A stretch of DNA of 64,000 nucleotides, from contig CM050453.2 in assembly GCA_027563935.2 (NCBI GenBank), positions 61,426,018 through 61,490,017 on the forward strand. Reading direction: 5' to 3'. The position numbers and the translations under genes were made by a program. Of this stretch, positions 1 to 10,981 are shown piece by piece. This stretch comes from Costus lasius (taxonomy: Eukaryota; Streptophyta; Magnoliopsida; Zingiberales; Costaceae). Each line of letters starts with the position of its first letter. The first letter of the stretch is position 1. The notes under the pieces are model-generated. The model was not told where the DNA came from. It saw nothing but the letters and a program-made list of their open reading frames with translations, and did no database searches.

Positions 1-1662
1 GGTTAATCCCTTTTAAGTCATCAATGGAATACCCAATTACCTTTCTATGAATTCTTAGCTCCTTCAGGAGTAAATCAGTTTCCCTGGCATCTAATTTAGC
101 ATCCACAATCATAGGGTAGGTATAGTTAGGACCAAGAAATTCATATATAAGGTTATCAGGTAAAACTTTCAACTCAACTTTAGGGATCTTTTCACTTTCA
201 TTATCAAAAGTAGCATGTTTCCAATAACCTTATATAAGCCAGGACTATCCAATATATAAGCCATATTTCCAATAAAACATGGGATAGAGAAACTACCTGG
301 ATCATTCAATTTCGGTGGTAACCTATTTTGAATAACAACACTACATTCTTCGGTTAAAGAAACAGTACCATAGTTTTCTATCTTTCTTTTGTTAGACAAG
401 ATTTCTTTAAAAAATTTAGCATATATGGGCATTTGAGATAAAACTTTAGTAAATGGTATATTAATGTAAAGCTTTTTTAAAAGATCAAGAAATCTCCCAA
501 ATTGCTTATCTAACTTCTCTTGTTCTAACCTTTGGGGAAAAGGTATTAGTGGTCTAAAGGATGGAGGTAGATTAGTCTTAGATCCGTCTTCTTTACATGG
601 AACATCCTCTTTTTGATTACCACCCTTTTGAGGTGTCGAACTATATAGGGTTTGTTCATGTTCAGAAGGCTTTTCTAATTCTAATTCTTCATCCTGATCA
701 TTAATAGACTCTTTTTCCTTAAGTTCTCCTAGTTGTCTCCCACTTCTAGTGATAATGGCATTGCAATATTCCCCAGTGTTTAATCTAGATATTTGTCCTT
801 CTAGAATTTTACTGCAAGTAACTAAGGATTCTACTTGAGAAGCAAGATGTCTAACAGTTTCTTCAAGATCTTCGACTTTTTTTGTGTTTTGAATTTGCAA
901 TGAATGGATTTGGCTAGCTAAAAATTTTTCTAGCATGTGCTCACTAACCTCTTCGGTCAGGGTTTGCTGATCCTCATTCTCATTCTTACCATGTTGATGA
1001 CAATATGAAATTCCTTCATCTAGAGCCCATTGGCTCTGATTCAAGGACATCTCCTCAAACAACTTGAAAGCTTCATCAATTGTTCTACTCATCAAGGCTC
1101 CCCCTGCAGCAGCATCAACAATGAGGTGAGTGTGATTAGTTAAACCATAATAAAAAGTTTCAATTAAGACCCGTCACTCCAAGCTATGGTGAGGACACTT
1201 CCTTTGCAATTTAATGTATCGTTCCCATGCTTCACTAAGAGATTCTCCTTCTTTCTGTTGGAAGTTCATGATTTGATTTCTCAATTGGAAAGTCTTGCTT
1301 GGTGGAAAATATCTCGTCAGAAAAGCTTTTGATAATTGATCTCATGTTGTGAAAGTATTGGGTTGATGAGAATGCAACCGAGTTCGTGCTTGATCCCTGA
1401 GAGAAAAAGGGAACAATATCAGTTTTAGTGCATCATTAGAAATTCCATGAATTTTTATAGTATCATAATATTCAAGAAAGGTATATAAATGTGAATAAGG
1501 ATCTTCGATTGATGATCCTCCGAATTGATTCTGCTGGATCATAGTCACGAAGGCAGGATTAATTTCAAAGTTGGAGGCCTCAATTGTAGGTCTAGCAATG
1601 CTGAAGTGTATCCCCTAAGGATTAGGGGCAGCATAGTCTCTTAGTGATCTTTGATCAGCCAT
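1..1662 (-). pseudogene. Ty3/gypsy gag-pol fragment (element F), decayed
   Basis: On the minus strand this reads as a Ty3/gypsy Gag followed by the start of reverse transcriptase. Gag is the structural capsid protein; the family resemblance is to the Athila/Tat type of plant element. The ATG is at 1662-1660. The capsid region includes QNQFGG, FPFSLRDQAR and the AAAGGALMSRTIDEAF stretch, followed by the linker LPPKLNDPGSFSIPCFIGN near 250-320. Coding is broken by TAG (1615-1617), by TGA where Trp is expected (about 1340 and 1174-1176), and by a frame change near 215. Downstream of that change, positions 1-215 read as the pre-RT segment ending in DDLKGIN. Nearly the whole protease domain is missing between the two parts, so a deletion is inferred. 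The rest of pol lies outside the window. Confidence 0.85.
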
Positions 1663-1794
1663 TAGAAATGAATGTCCTGTGCATACTAGAGCAAACTGAT
1701 CAAATGATGTAAGTAAACAGAAAAGAATAAAAAGATAAAACATAAATGAAACCTAGTCTAGCCTCAACGTCTCTAATATAGACAAAAACTAAGG

Positions 1795-1812
1795 TCCCCA
1801 ACAACGACGCCA
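1795..1812 (-). other. second PBS-like site of element F
   Basis: The minus strand reads TGGCGTCGTTGTTGGGGA, close to the plant tRNA-Asp-type primer binding site, with differences that are all C-to-T. It lies about 75 bp internal to another PBS-like site and shares the preceding AAGTTTT. See the finding on duplicated PBS sites. Confidence 0.5.
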
Positions 1813-1871
1813 AAAACTTGATAGCCCGTAAGGGAACACTACAAGTCTAGCACGCGTGTACCTTGGACTAA

Positions 1872-1889
1872 TCCTTAGTAACGGCACCA
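1872..1889 (-). other. primer binding site of element F (tRNA-Asp type)
   Basis: The minus strand reads TGGTGCCGTTACTAAGGA immediately inside the presumed LTR end. This matches the tRNA-Asp PBS used by many plant gypsy elements, with several mismatches. Its place next to the LTR terminus makes it the better candidate for the functional PBS. Confidence 0.6.
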
Positions 1890-1895
1890 AAAACT

Positions 1896-2343
1896 TGTTG
1901 TTAAACCGCAAGTGCACGGGTATACGAAGTAATAAAAAAAAGTATCGAATCCACAGGGACCTACGTTGTCGAATACTAAATAGTTGATTTCTTACTATCT
2001 AAGCAAATCGAGATCGTGAAAATAGCAATCGGAAACTAAGAAAATAGGATTTTCAGAGAGAAAAACTAGGACTAGGGTTTTGTTCACTTAAACTTTTATG
2101 ACTAGACATGAATAAGGATTTCGTTGATTCAATTTTATCATGATGAAGATATTATCAAACAATGAACTCAAGGATCACTTTCGTGCATCCGAGTTCTAAG
2201 AATCTCTAGTGAAGTCTCAAGGATCACTTTCGTGCATCCGAGTCGCGCAACTAGTTTCACTCAAGGATCTCCAACATTTAGATCCTTGCTTTCGCACAAG
2301 ATCTCCATGTTTGACAAATAGACTCGATCTATAGGTTCATATT
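1896..2343 (-). repeat. LTR of element F, first segment
   Basis: In plus orientation it begins TGTTGTTAAACCGCAAGTG next to the PBS, so it is the 3' end of an LTR in minus orientation (exact end 1896 or 1899). It contains a direct repeat of about 26 bp (TCAAGGATCACTTTCGTGCA and following bases) near 2171 and 2219. The LTR is cut at 2343 by insertion of element B, whose left TSD ATATT is 2339-2343. It continues at 26894 and again at 36589. Confidence 0.7.
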
Positions 2344-4330
2344 TGTTAGTGTATATGCCCTAGGACCGAGTTTTGGTCCACTTATGTACTACTTGACTTT
2401 GATATTTATATCATTCTGGCATTGTTGTTATCTATGTTTGTTTACATCTGCGCAAATGTACTAACATGATAATGTCCCTGGAGACAGATTAGATCTGTGC
2501 TCTAACTATAGTCCCCAGTCGATGTACCTTAGTGGATATGGGACAGCTATGGTACTTGTGAGACTGGTATGTGGGCTAGTTAGGCACGTAGTGCTAACGC
2601 AGACACATGGGTATATCATTGGAGGATATACTGGATAGACCCGCTGTGAGGCTATGACTTGGTGTCATGAGTTATCCTCATAAGTGATAGGAGATGCATT
2701 GATCCCTTGACTTCAGGTCATTGACCATTGTATATGGTTAGGGACTTGCTTTGATACAACCTAACACCTCGCCGTAGTTGGGAGGTAATAACGGTTGTCA
2801 TTGAGCATGTCAAGACCCATATGAGAAGGTCAATGGACAGACATAGGATTTGCCCGTTCCTAAGGGAAGTATGATATCCATGGAGCTCCTCTATGGTTCT
2901 ATGACTGAAAGTGTATGGCCACACCCAGGTGAAAAACCTGTTTTAGTCATAGCCATGTGATTGGATGAAAACAAGTGGTGACACACTTGTCCAATCGAAT
3001 ATCAGTTCGGCAAAGAGACCGTAATTCATCTGTACCTAGTTTCGATGATGGGGATGTCGATGTCGATATCCATTCCAATGACCTGGGTAGCAGCGATGCA
3101 CTGCTAGGTGCCACTCACTGCTGTGATGACCTTTGGTCAGCACTGCCGGCGTCAGAGGAACCTACAGGGTCGCACACCTTGATACTTGAGTTCTCATTTT
3201 GATCGGGAATCCTTATGATCGAGTTATTGGATAACTCGAATCTAATTGGGAGATTTCATCAGCGCCAATGGGCATGATGAGATGGAAGAATGTTATTGGA
3301 TCCAAACTTCATTTTTGGCAGGTTGACCCGTTTTTGACCATGGTTGGTCACATTTGAATTAGGGTTGCATTGGATTGGATCCAATTGCTTAATGAACCCA
3401 TGGAATGAGGTTTGGGCTTGCTCATTATCCAATGAGGCCAAATAACAAGTTGTCATAAAGAGGCAATAGGCTAAAAGGGTATAATGGGGAGGAAGCCAAG
3501 CCCATTGGCGCCTAAGGGGCATAATGGGGTTTGGATGGAAAATTTGCTTCATTAAGGAATCTTTATGCGCCTAGCCCTCTCCCATTAATAGTGTGAATGC
3601 ATTAAGGCATTGCTTGGGCCGCAAGGCTAAGCCTTTGCACACAAGGCAAGGCTTGGTAGCTTATGGAAAGGTTGAATGAGGTTTATGGTAAAGTCTTGGA
3701 GACTTTCCTTACCTCAAACCTTCTCATCCAAGCCATACACTTGTCATTATCTCAACCCTTGCGCTAACCGCCTCTAGCTCTTTATAAGTGACCCTAGCCG
3801 CCCCCACTTGTGTTGATATATTCCTTGGAGGCGTGACAATAAGAGGAGGGGCGAAAGCAAGGGCTTGAAGGGCGACAACACCAAGAAGTGGCGCATCTCC
3901 TTCTTCCTTCCAAACCCTAGCCGCAAGCCTCTTCCTTCTCTCTTGGCGCAAGGAACTTAGTGCTTGGCAGTTTCCTTCTCCCTCATCCTTCTTCATCTTT
4001 GGCGCATCTACCTTGGAGGTGGCGCATACTTTGATGAAGGAGCACAAGGCTTGGATCTTCTTCCCGAGGCTAGCACCGGTTGTGGAAGAAGAGGACTGAA
4101 GAGATCCATGTGTGTGAGACTGCAGAGGGCGCACACTTGGGCGCCTGCATCGGCATCACTCCAAACCGCCCTTAAGGTATTTCCTAACTCATCGTGTCGA
4201 CTCTCTTGCTTGAGATCTTCACTGGGTTTTAGGGACCGGCCTATTTCGGGGACATTCTTTCGCTGTGCAATGTATGTATGTATGCTTATAACTCTGAAAA
4301 ATTATAAAATGTTCCTAGGGTTTCCCAACA
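2344..4330 (+). repeat. 5' LTR of element B (1987 bp)
   Basis: It starts TGTTAGTGTATATGCCC and ends TTTCCCAACA, directly followed by an initiator-Met-type PBS. It matches the 3' LTR at 23234-26888 once the solo A LTR there is excluded. Around 2845-2860 it preserves the uninterrupted sequence of the site where that solo LTR sits in the other copy. No coding function; the short ORFs here are incidental. Confidence 0.92.
3779..3788 (+). promoter_or_regulatory. possible TATA box in LTR B
   Basis: CTTTATAAGT lies about 1.44 kb into the LTR and recurs in the 3' LTR near 26338. Location in the LTR suits a U3 promoter, but nothing else fixes the start site. Confidence 0.3.
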
Positions 4331-4331
4331 G

Positions 4332-4343
4332 TGGTATGAGAGC
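4332..4343 (+). other. primer binding site of element B
   Basis: TGGTATGAGAGC, one mismatch from the initiator-Met PBS TGGTATCAGAGC, one base after the LTR end. The original leader continues only to 4418, where LTR A1 begins. Confidence 0.85.
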
Positions 4344-4418
4344 GACTTGCAAGACTCGAACGATGTTTTATGCTTTTGTTTCATGCTCACATGCCATATC
4401 TCTATTTTTGTTAATAGC

Positions 4419-6100
4419 TGTTGGGGTATGCCCTTAAGGCTAATGTTTGAAGCCTTGGGATTGTAACAGTATCATGTATAAACCCTTGTGTTTATAAAGG
4501 CAATGGTTGTTATTCAGTTTGTTACATTGTCTGCTGCAATACATGTGCTTCTGAATAATGTCTCAGAGCTGTTCAGCTTGGCTGACATGCTATGTGTCCT
4601 TTGTCGAGATATCTTGGTGAACATGAGACAGCCTTGATATGCTTAAGACTAATATGTGTTCTAATCTTATAGGATGCTTCGAGCATGAAATAAGATGTAG
4701 ACTCATGGGTACATTGGATGTACTGGACAGACCCTACTAGGATATTCAATTGCTTGTCACAATGTGAATAATCCTTGATTGCAACAAGTGGCACATTTCC
4801 TCTGACTTGAGATCACTTGTGTTTCTAAATGATGATTGTCATTGTTTTGAGGTAGTTCAATATCATTTGAAACATAATGGTTATAGACTATCTTGGATGG
4901 TGAGCTTGAGTCATGTTAGGGCACTAGTGATAGATAAAGGATGGCCGTCTCCTTCATTGGAGTGTGATGTTCTAATGGGGCCCCCCCTGGATGAGATGAT
5001 TGAGAAAGTGTATGGCCATACCCAGGTGACTATGTTCATCTGATCTGATCATGCTCATCATATTGGAGCTACAGGCTTGACACGCTTGTCCAATAAGAAC
5101 ATCCAGTGGCAAAGGAATCATGTATGCCTGGTGAAGTGGATTCACACTTGTGCTGTGGTTTGGGTGTAGTCTTGGAAGACTCTTTCTTTTATATCGGAAG
5201 ACAGTGATGTGTTGCTAGATACCCCTCACTGATCGTGATGACGTAAGTTATCGTTACCGACATTTAAAGGAAACCCTTAGGGTCGCACAATTTGATGATA
5301 TGGCTTACTTAAGTCAGATCGTGTGGACTGAATTGTTTAGGTTCAGTTTAAAGGGATTTAATCTCTGATTGTGAGTGAGATCTGGTCTGATCATGTTTGA
5401 TTGATTAGGGCTTGAGATCGGTAAGCTTCGATTGAGAGAATGGATGCTAGATCGGTGAGATCAGGAGCATCAAGAGATCAACGGTCAGATCAAGAACCTT
5501 AGGGTTTAATGTGATCTGGACTAATGGCTTGGGTTAATTGGTCTTTGAACCAAACCAAAATTGAACCAGCTCATCATGTGAGCGCACGGTTCAAGTTAAG
5601 AGAAATATGCGATTGGGAAAAACCCTTGATCGCATGTTGAGGAGTGGCTTTCTATTTTTAGAAAGCATGATCACATACGTGACCACGCCTCACCTCTTCA
5701 CGCCTGTTGTTGTCGCCCCTCTCTTCTCGTGTGTTTTGGAGGCACTCTCGTGGAAGAGGTTTTGACGACAAGGAAGAATCACCAAGCAGTGGATCTCATC
5801 TTCTTCATCCCTACTCACACGACAAGGTCACTTGGGGAACCTTGCTAGCACAAGGAGCGTCCAAGGAGCAAGCCATCGATCATCTTGTGTGTGGCGCTTT
5901 GGAGGAGAACCCCATCGTTCTCTCTTCTTCCTAGACACCATCTAAGCGATGGCCATGGTATGAGTCATTACCATTCTATTGCGATTGATTTTAAAGTTGA
6001 TCATATTTCATGCATTCGATCCCTAGAAACCCCTTCCGCTGCATGTAAACCTCCATATGCGCCTATTAGGGTTTCGCTCCCCCTTGTTAGGGGACTTTCA
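4419..6100 (+). repeat. LTR A1 (5' LTR of a truncated family A copy)
   Basis: TGTTGGGGTATGCCCTTAAGG ... GGGGACTTTCA, 1682 bp, followed by a PBS and a family A leader, so it is a 5' LTR. By eye it is closest to the solo LTR at 23743-25423. The left flank is ATAGC, but the partner TSD and 3' LTR are absent because the copy stops at 7242. It carries the CArG-like motif at 5652-5661 inside an 8-bp inverted repeat. Confidence 0.9.
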
Positions 6101-6102
6101 AT

Positions 6103-6114
6103 TGGTATCAGAGG
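6103..6114 (+). other. primer binding site of truncated copy A1
   Basis: TGGTATCAGAGG, initiator-Met type with the last base changed, two bases after the LTR. Confidence 0.8.
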
Positions 6115-7242
6115 AGTTTATATGCATGTTTGTATGATTGCTAGTGATCCATGTTTGCGCAACACCTTAGATCTAACCTTCATGCGAAAACTACATGATG
6201 TATGATTTTTATCATTAGCGCATGTATCTAGTTGGCGCATCCATTTAGTTTTTCTCAAAAACTTCTTTACTTGCGCGACTCACCTTAGATCTAAGTGGCG
6301 CCTGCTATAAGTCCTTAGACGGGTTAGTAGGGTTGAAGTCATCTCTAGTTCAGATCCAACTAGTCTGATCAGACCATCTGACAGCCTAGATGGGTCGACC
6401 AGATGGCACCTATGCGCAAGCATAAGGTGGCTATAGGTCGACTGCATCAAAGGCGTGTAGCGAGGTCTGGTTGAGACAACCAGTGAACACGCATGAGTTA
6501 GGCCCGGGGTCACACCCGCTTGCCAAAACTCATGTAGGTTGTTCAGCCCTAGCGCATGCATAGTTGACCACTGGGTCGACTCAAGTCAGTTAGGACTTGG
6601 TGCATGCAAGGGCAGTGGATCTGACTAGGTCTGATGAGTGGATCCCTATTAATGGACCGTTGTAAGGTAGTAGGGCACATAAGGAAAATAAAATTGAAGC
6701 CAATGGGTTTTTCGAAAATTTTATTTTCATGAATGGATCACATGTTGATTGTAAGCATATGCTTGTTTATTTAATCTTATGTGGGACGCCTAATTAATGT
6801 GTGCTGTGCTGGGGCCTGCGTGCCTGGTTAAAATTTGTAAATTAATTTTTATTGTGATCTGCGCATCACATTTTTATTTAATTTATAAACTATAATTGAC
6901 CTGCGAGTCAATCTTGTCTAGATAGATTAAATTGTATTTTAATCAGACAAGAGCACGGAGCACACTTGGCAGAGGCGCATGCAGCAGTGGCTTGACCAGA
7001 CGGGAGGTCTAGGGTTCGACCCTAGGACAGGCGCATTTTCCCTGGTGGGCGCACCTGAGCTGCAGTTGGTGCTTGGGCCCTAGGTTGGGCCAGATGAGAA
7101 GCAAAAAGCCCCATGAAGAAAAGCAAGTGAAGACTTAAGTTAGGTTAAGGTCTTACTTAGGCTTAATGGGCTTTTACCACATAAGATCAGCATGCTTTCT
7201 ATTTATTGTTTATATAGTTGAGAAGATAAAAGACCGTTAAAA
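6115..7242 (+). other. truncated family A 5' leader
   Basis: Non-coding leader homologous to 12691-13935 of A2 and 58874-60060 of A4. It includes the tRNA-like segment near 6966-7035. Homology ends at TTAAAATCCAA, where the sequence switches to the inside of an LTR B through a short shared ATCCAAG. No gag of this copy remains here. Confidence 0.75.
6966..7035 (+). repeat. tRNA/SINE-like segment in family A leader
   Basis: It has a GTGGCTTGACCAG A-box-like stretch followed by GGTTCGACCC (7013-7022), which matches the pol III B-box consensus, within the inverted repeat CTAGGG / CCCTAG. The same block occurs in A2 (B-box 13651-13660) and A4 (59781-59790). It lacks a full cloverleaf, so it is not called a tRNA gene. 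Confidence 0.5.
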
Positions 7243-7471
7243 TCCAAGACATACACTTGTCATGATCTTAACCCTTGCCCTAACCTCCTCTAGCTCTTTA
7301 TAAGTGACCCTAGCCACCCCCTCTTAAGTGGTTACAATCCTTAGAGGCGTGACAACAAGAGGAGGGGCGAAAGCAAGGGCTTGAAGGGCGACAACACCAA
7401 GAAGTGGCACATCTTCTTCTTCCTTCCAAACCCTAGCCGCAAGCCTCTTCCTTCTCTCTTGACGCAAGGAA
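7243..7471 (+). repeat. internal fragment of LTR B
   Basis: Matches LTR B around 3730-3960, including CTCTTTATAAGTGACCCTAGCC and GGCGTGACAACAAGAGGAGGGG. It begins and ends without LTR termini, so it is a recombination scrap joining the A leader to a B leader. Confidence 0.75.
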
Positions 7472-8255
7472 CTTGATGCGTGAGTTGGTTTAATGTCTTG
7501 AATAGGATATGATCACATCATTCTTTTCTGCTTTTATTATTATCTGCAGAAGCATGCCTGTAATGTTTTATCGTTATGGTATCACCATAGGATTGCATGC
7601 CTGTAATGATAGACATAAGATAAAATTGAGATGATGAGACCCTAAACAAAAACCCACAATTAAAATATCAAGTCTAGTAAGCCTTCTAACACGTAGCCCT
7701 CACTAAGCTATCGATCAGTGGAGTTGTGAATTGTTTCCTACCCTCGTGGGACACACTCACTTATCTTTAGAAAGTGCGTGGTGACAATGGTTTCCCCAGT
7801 CCAGTTTTAACCTGGGCGTGCCTTCGCAAGGAAACTCGTTGGCCCTGGGCATAACGGTTAGGAATGGACTTGACAAGATTTTCATGTGTGCTAGGCACAT
7901 GATGAAACTCTAGAGGCAATGTTGAGAGGTTAGGGTTTCATGCTGTATCCAGCCCACGCTGGACATGAAATGCCTGGACTATCTCAATAAGGGGAATTGC
8001 TTGGAGCAATCAGCCGGCGCGCCCACCTTAGGAAACATGGGTTACTTTGTGCATCTCATCCCACCCTCGTGGGACGCGAAGCCTCATGTGAAATAAGGAT
8101 CCCATCTCACTAGGAAGTCTTAAACTTCCCGATTGACTTTGTGGGTTGTCAATTCGATTAAAATTGTGGGAGTCATAATCATTTAAAACAAGTCCAGTTT
8201 AGTTTAAATGATTTGAAGTAGTACTAATCTGCTATTTCTTAATTGTTGTAGAACA
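7472..8255 (+). other. family B 5' leader, copy 1 (structured)
   Basis: Non-coding leader upstream of the first B gag. It holds an ordered series of hairpins: CCTAC/GTGGG at 7737-7750; TTTCATG + bulge CTGTA + TCCAGC/GCTGGA + CATGAAA at 7936-7970; CCCAC/GTGGG at 8060-8073; GGAAGT/ACTTCC at 8113-8129; ATTGAC/GTCAAT at 8132-8153. The leader ends TTGTTGTAGAACA just before the gag ATG, which resembles a plant 3' splice site. Confidence 0.7.
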
Positions 8256-9814
8256 ATGGCAATGAACAATGGCAGATGGTCACTGCGATCTATCCTTGAA
8301 AAGGACAAGTTGGTTGAATCCAACTTGATGGATTGGTATATGAACTTGAGAATTGTGCTCAAGCTCGAAAGGAAGCTTTATGTCCTTGAGCGTCCTTTTC
8401 CTGAGCCACTTCCATGCTCGGCCTCAGCGGCTGAGAGGGATGCTTATGATAAGCATCAGGAGGTTGCTAACCAACATGTCACCTGAATTTAGAGGGTGAT
8501 ATGAATCGAAGAGTGCCTCTGAGATTATTTTTAATCTAAGGCAGCTCTTTGATGAATTGGTTGAGCTCAATCCTCCTAAAGTTGATATTCAGTGTGTTGA
8601 GCCGAAAGGCTTGACCAAGGAACTGAAATTAAAGATGGATATGATCAGGAATAATAGGTGCTATTCATGTGGAGGGCCACCTCACATGTTGAAGGACATG
8701 TTGCAACTTCAGAATGAGGAGAAGAAAGGCAAGGCCTTGTCTTCATGCTCAGGTATTTATGTTACCGAAGTCAACCTTTCTACTCCTATGACATGGGTAT
8801 TGGATACCGCATGTGGAGCTCATATTTGTACAAATATGCAAAGGCTCAGAAAGGGTAGATCGGTAAGGCCTAGAGAGATTGACCTACGGATAGGTAACAT
8901 GGCACAAGTTGCTGCTGTTGCTGTAGGAGTTTCTCTCCCTGCCTTCTGGACTTCAATTAAAGCTAGACAATTGCTATTATGTACCTTCCCTTACCAAAAC
9001 ATTGTATCCACTCCTTGCTTGGCAAAGAAAGGATTTAAGTTTGAAATAAAAGAGAACTTATGTTCTTTTTCTTTTGCAAACATGTTTTATGGGAAGGGTA
9101 CTTTGTGCAATGGTCTGCATGTCTTGGACATGGATAGCTCTATTTGTAACATAAATAATAAAAGGACCAAACTGAGTGGTTCAGTTGGTGCTTTCCTACG
9201 GCATTATCGATTAGCCCATATAAACAAGAATCGCATCCAACAACTCCATGCAACTGGATTGTTAGATTCAAGTTCCTTGGAGGAATTTGATACTTGTGAA
9301 CCTTGTTTATTAGGGAAAATGACAAAGGCACCCTTCACCAAGATTGGTGAGAGGGCAGGAGGTTTATTGGATCTCATACATACTGATGTGTGTGGGCCTT
9401 TCAATAAACAAGCCAGAGGAGGGTACAACTACTTCATTGCATTTACTGATGACTTCAGTAGATATGGTTATGTCTATTTGATGAGACATAAGTCTGAATC
9501 CTTTGAGAAATTTATGGAGTTTAGACATGAAGTAGAGAACCAGCTTGGTAGATCCATTAAAGCTCTTCGATTAGATCGAGGTGGAGAGTACCTGAGCGGT
9601 GAGTTCTTTGACTATCTGAGAGAGTGTGGGATCATATCCCAACTCACTCCTCCGGGAACACCTCAATGGAATGGTGTGTCTGTTAGGAGAAATCGAACTT
9701 TGTTGGACATGATTCGATTTATGATGAGTCATGCAACTCTACCTCCCTCATTCTGGGGACATGCACTTGAGACAGCTTCTCTAATACTGAATAATGTTCC
9801 ATCTAAGAGCCTTC
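8256..9814 (+). pseudogene. family B gag-protease-integrase fragment, copy 1
   Basis: Starts at the ATG of MAMNNGRWSLRS (copia Gag N terminus). Gag loses frame near 8460-8490 after a small deletion and, like copy 2, lacks about 105 residues of central capsid sequence relative to family A. The zinc knuckle is CYSCGG..H with Met in place of the final Cys. The long frame 8557-9814 contains the protease triad as DTACG, the integrase HHCC finger and two catalytic Asp (HTDVCGP, LDRGGEY). The third catalytic residue is Val instead of Glu (GVSVRRN), so this integrase is predicted inactive. Integrase homology stops near 9808, where sequence joins a second B leader. RT and RNase H are absent from this copy. 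Confidence 0.88.
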
Positions 9815-10453
9815 TAATGTTAGACATAAGATAAAATTGAATTGATGAGACCTCAAAAATCCTCAAATAAAATATCAAGTCTAGTAGCCTTCTAACGCGT
9901 AGCCCTCGTCAAACTATCGCTCAGTGGTGTTGTGAACTATTTCCCACCTCGTGGGACACACCCACTTATCTTTAGGAGGTGTGCGGTGACAATGGTTTCC
10001 CAGTCCAGTTTTAACCCGGGCGTGCCTTCGCAAGGAAACTCGTTGGCCCTGGGCATAACGGTTAGGAATGAACTTGACTAGATTTTCATATGTGCTGGGC
10101 ACATGATGAAACTCTAGAGGAATCGTTGAGAGGTTAGGATTCATGCTGTATCCAGCCCTCGCTGGACATGAAATGCCTAGACTGTCTCAATAAGGGGAAT
10201 TGCTTGGAGCAATCGGCCAGCGTGCCCACCTTATGAAGCATGGGTCACTTTGTGCATCTCATCCCACCCTCGTGGGACGCAAAGCCTCATGTGGAATGAG
10301 GATCCCATCTCACTAGAAAATCCTAAACTTCTCGATTGACTTTGTGGGTTGTCAAGTCGATTAAAATAGTGGGAGCCATAATCATTTAAAACAAGTCCAG
10401 TTTAAATGATTAGGAGTAGTACTAATCTATTGTTTCTTGGTTATTGTAGAACA
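9815..10453 (+). other. family B 5' leader, copy 2 (structured)
   Basis: Repeats the 7610-8255 leader with moderate divergence. The hairpin series is kept: CCCAC-CTC-GTGGG at 9943-9955; TTCATG + bulge CTGTA + TCCAGC/GCTGGA + CATGAA at 10140-10172; CCCAC/GTGGG at 10263-10276; TTGAC/GTCAA near 10343-10362. The fourth hairpin is degraded. The leader runs into the second gag ATG. Confidence 0.7.
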
Positions 10454-10981
10454 ATGGCTGTGAACAATGGTAGATGGTCACTGCGATCTACCCTGGAAAG
10501 GGATAAGTTGGTTGGATCCAACTTAAAGGATTTGTATATGAACCTGAGAATTGTGCTCAAGCTCGAGAGGAAGCTATATGTCCTTGAGAAGCCAATTCCT
10601 GAGCCACTTCCATGCTTGGCCTTAGCGGCTGAGAAGGATGCTTATGATAAGCATCAAGCTGATACTTTGGAGGTTGCACAATTGATGCTAACCAACATGT
10701 CGCCCGAGCTTAGAGGGCAATATGAATCTAAGAGTGCCTCTGAAATTATTTCCAATCTAAGGCAGCTCTTTGATGCATTGGTTGAGCTCAACCCTCCTAA
10801 AGTAGACATTCAGTGTGTTGAGCCCAAAGGCTTAACTAAGACATTGAAGATAAAGATGGAAAGAATCAGGAATAATAAGTGCTACTCATGTGGAGGACCA
10901 CCTCACATGATAAATGACATAGTACGACTTCAGAATGAGAAGAAGAGAGGCAAGGCTTCGTCTTCATGCTCATGTATTTAT
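10454..10981 (+). pseudogene. family B gag, copy 2 (5' part, split by A2)
   Basis: Open from the ATG of MAVNNGRWSLRS to the A2 insertion inside the SGIYVTEV-like junction with protease. It has the same central capsid deletion as copy 1 (FDALVELNPP in place of about 105 extra residues). The zinc knuckle has Ile for the final Cys (CYSCGG..HMINDI). The reading frame resumes at 20136 after A2, with TTTAT duplicated on both sides. Gag would package element RNA; loss of capsid core and knuckle makes that unlikely here. Confidence 0.88.

Noticed and set aside
6966..7035. Possible tRNA gene
   Set aside because: Has a B-box but no acceptor stem or anticodon arm of correct spacing; kept only as a tRNA/SINE-like segment.
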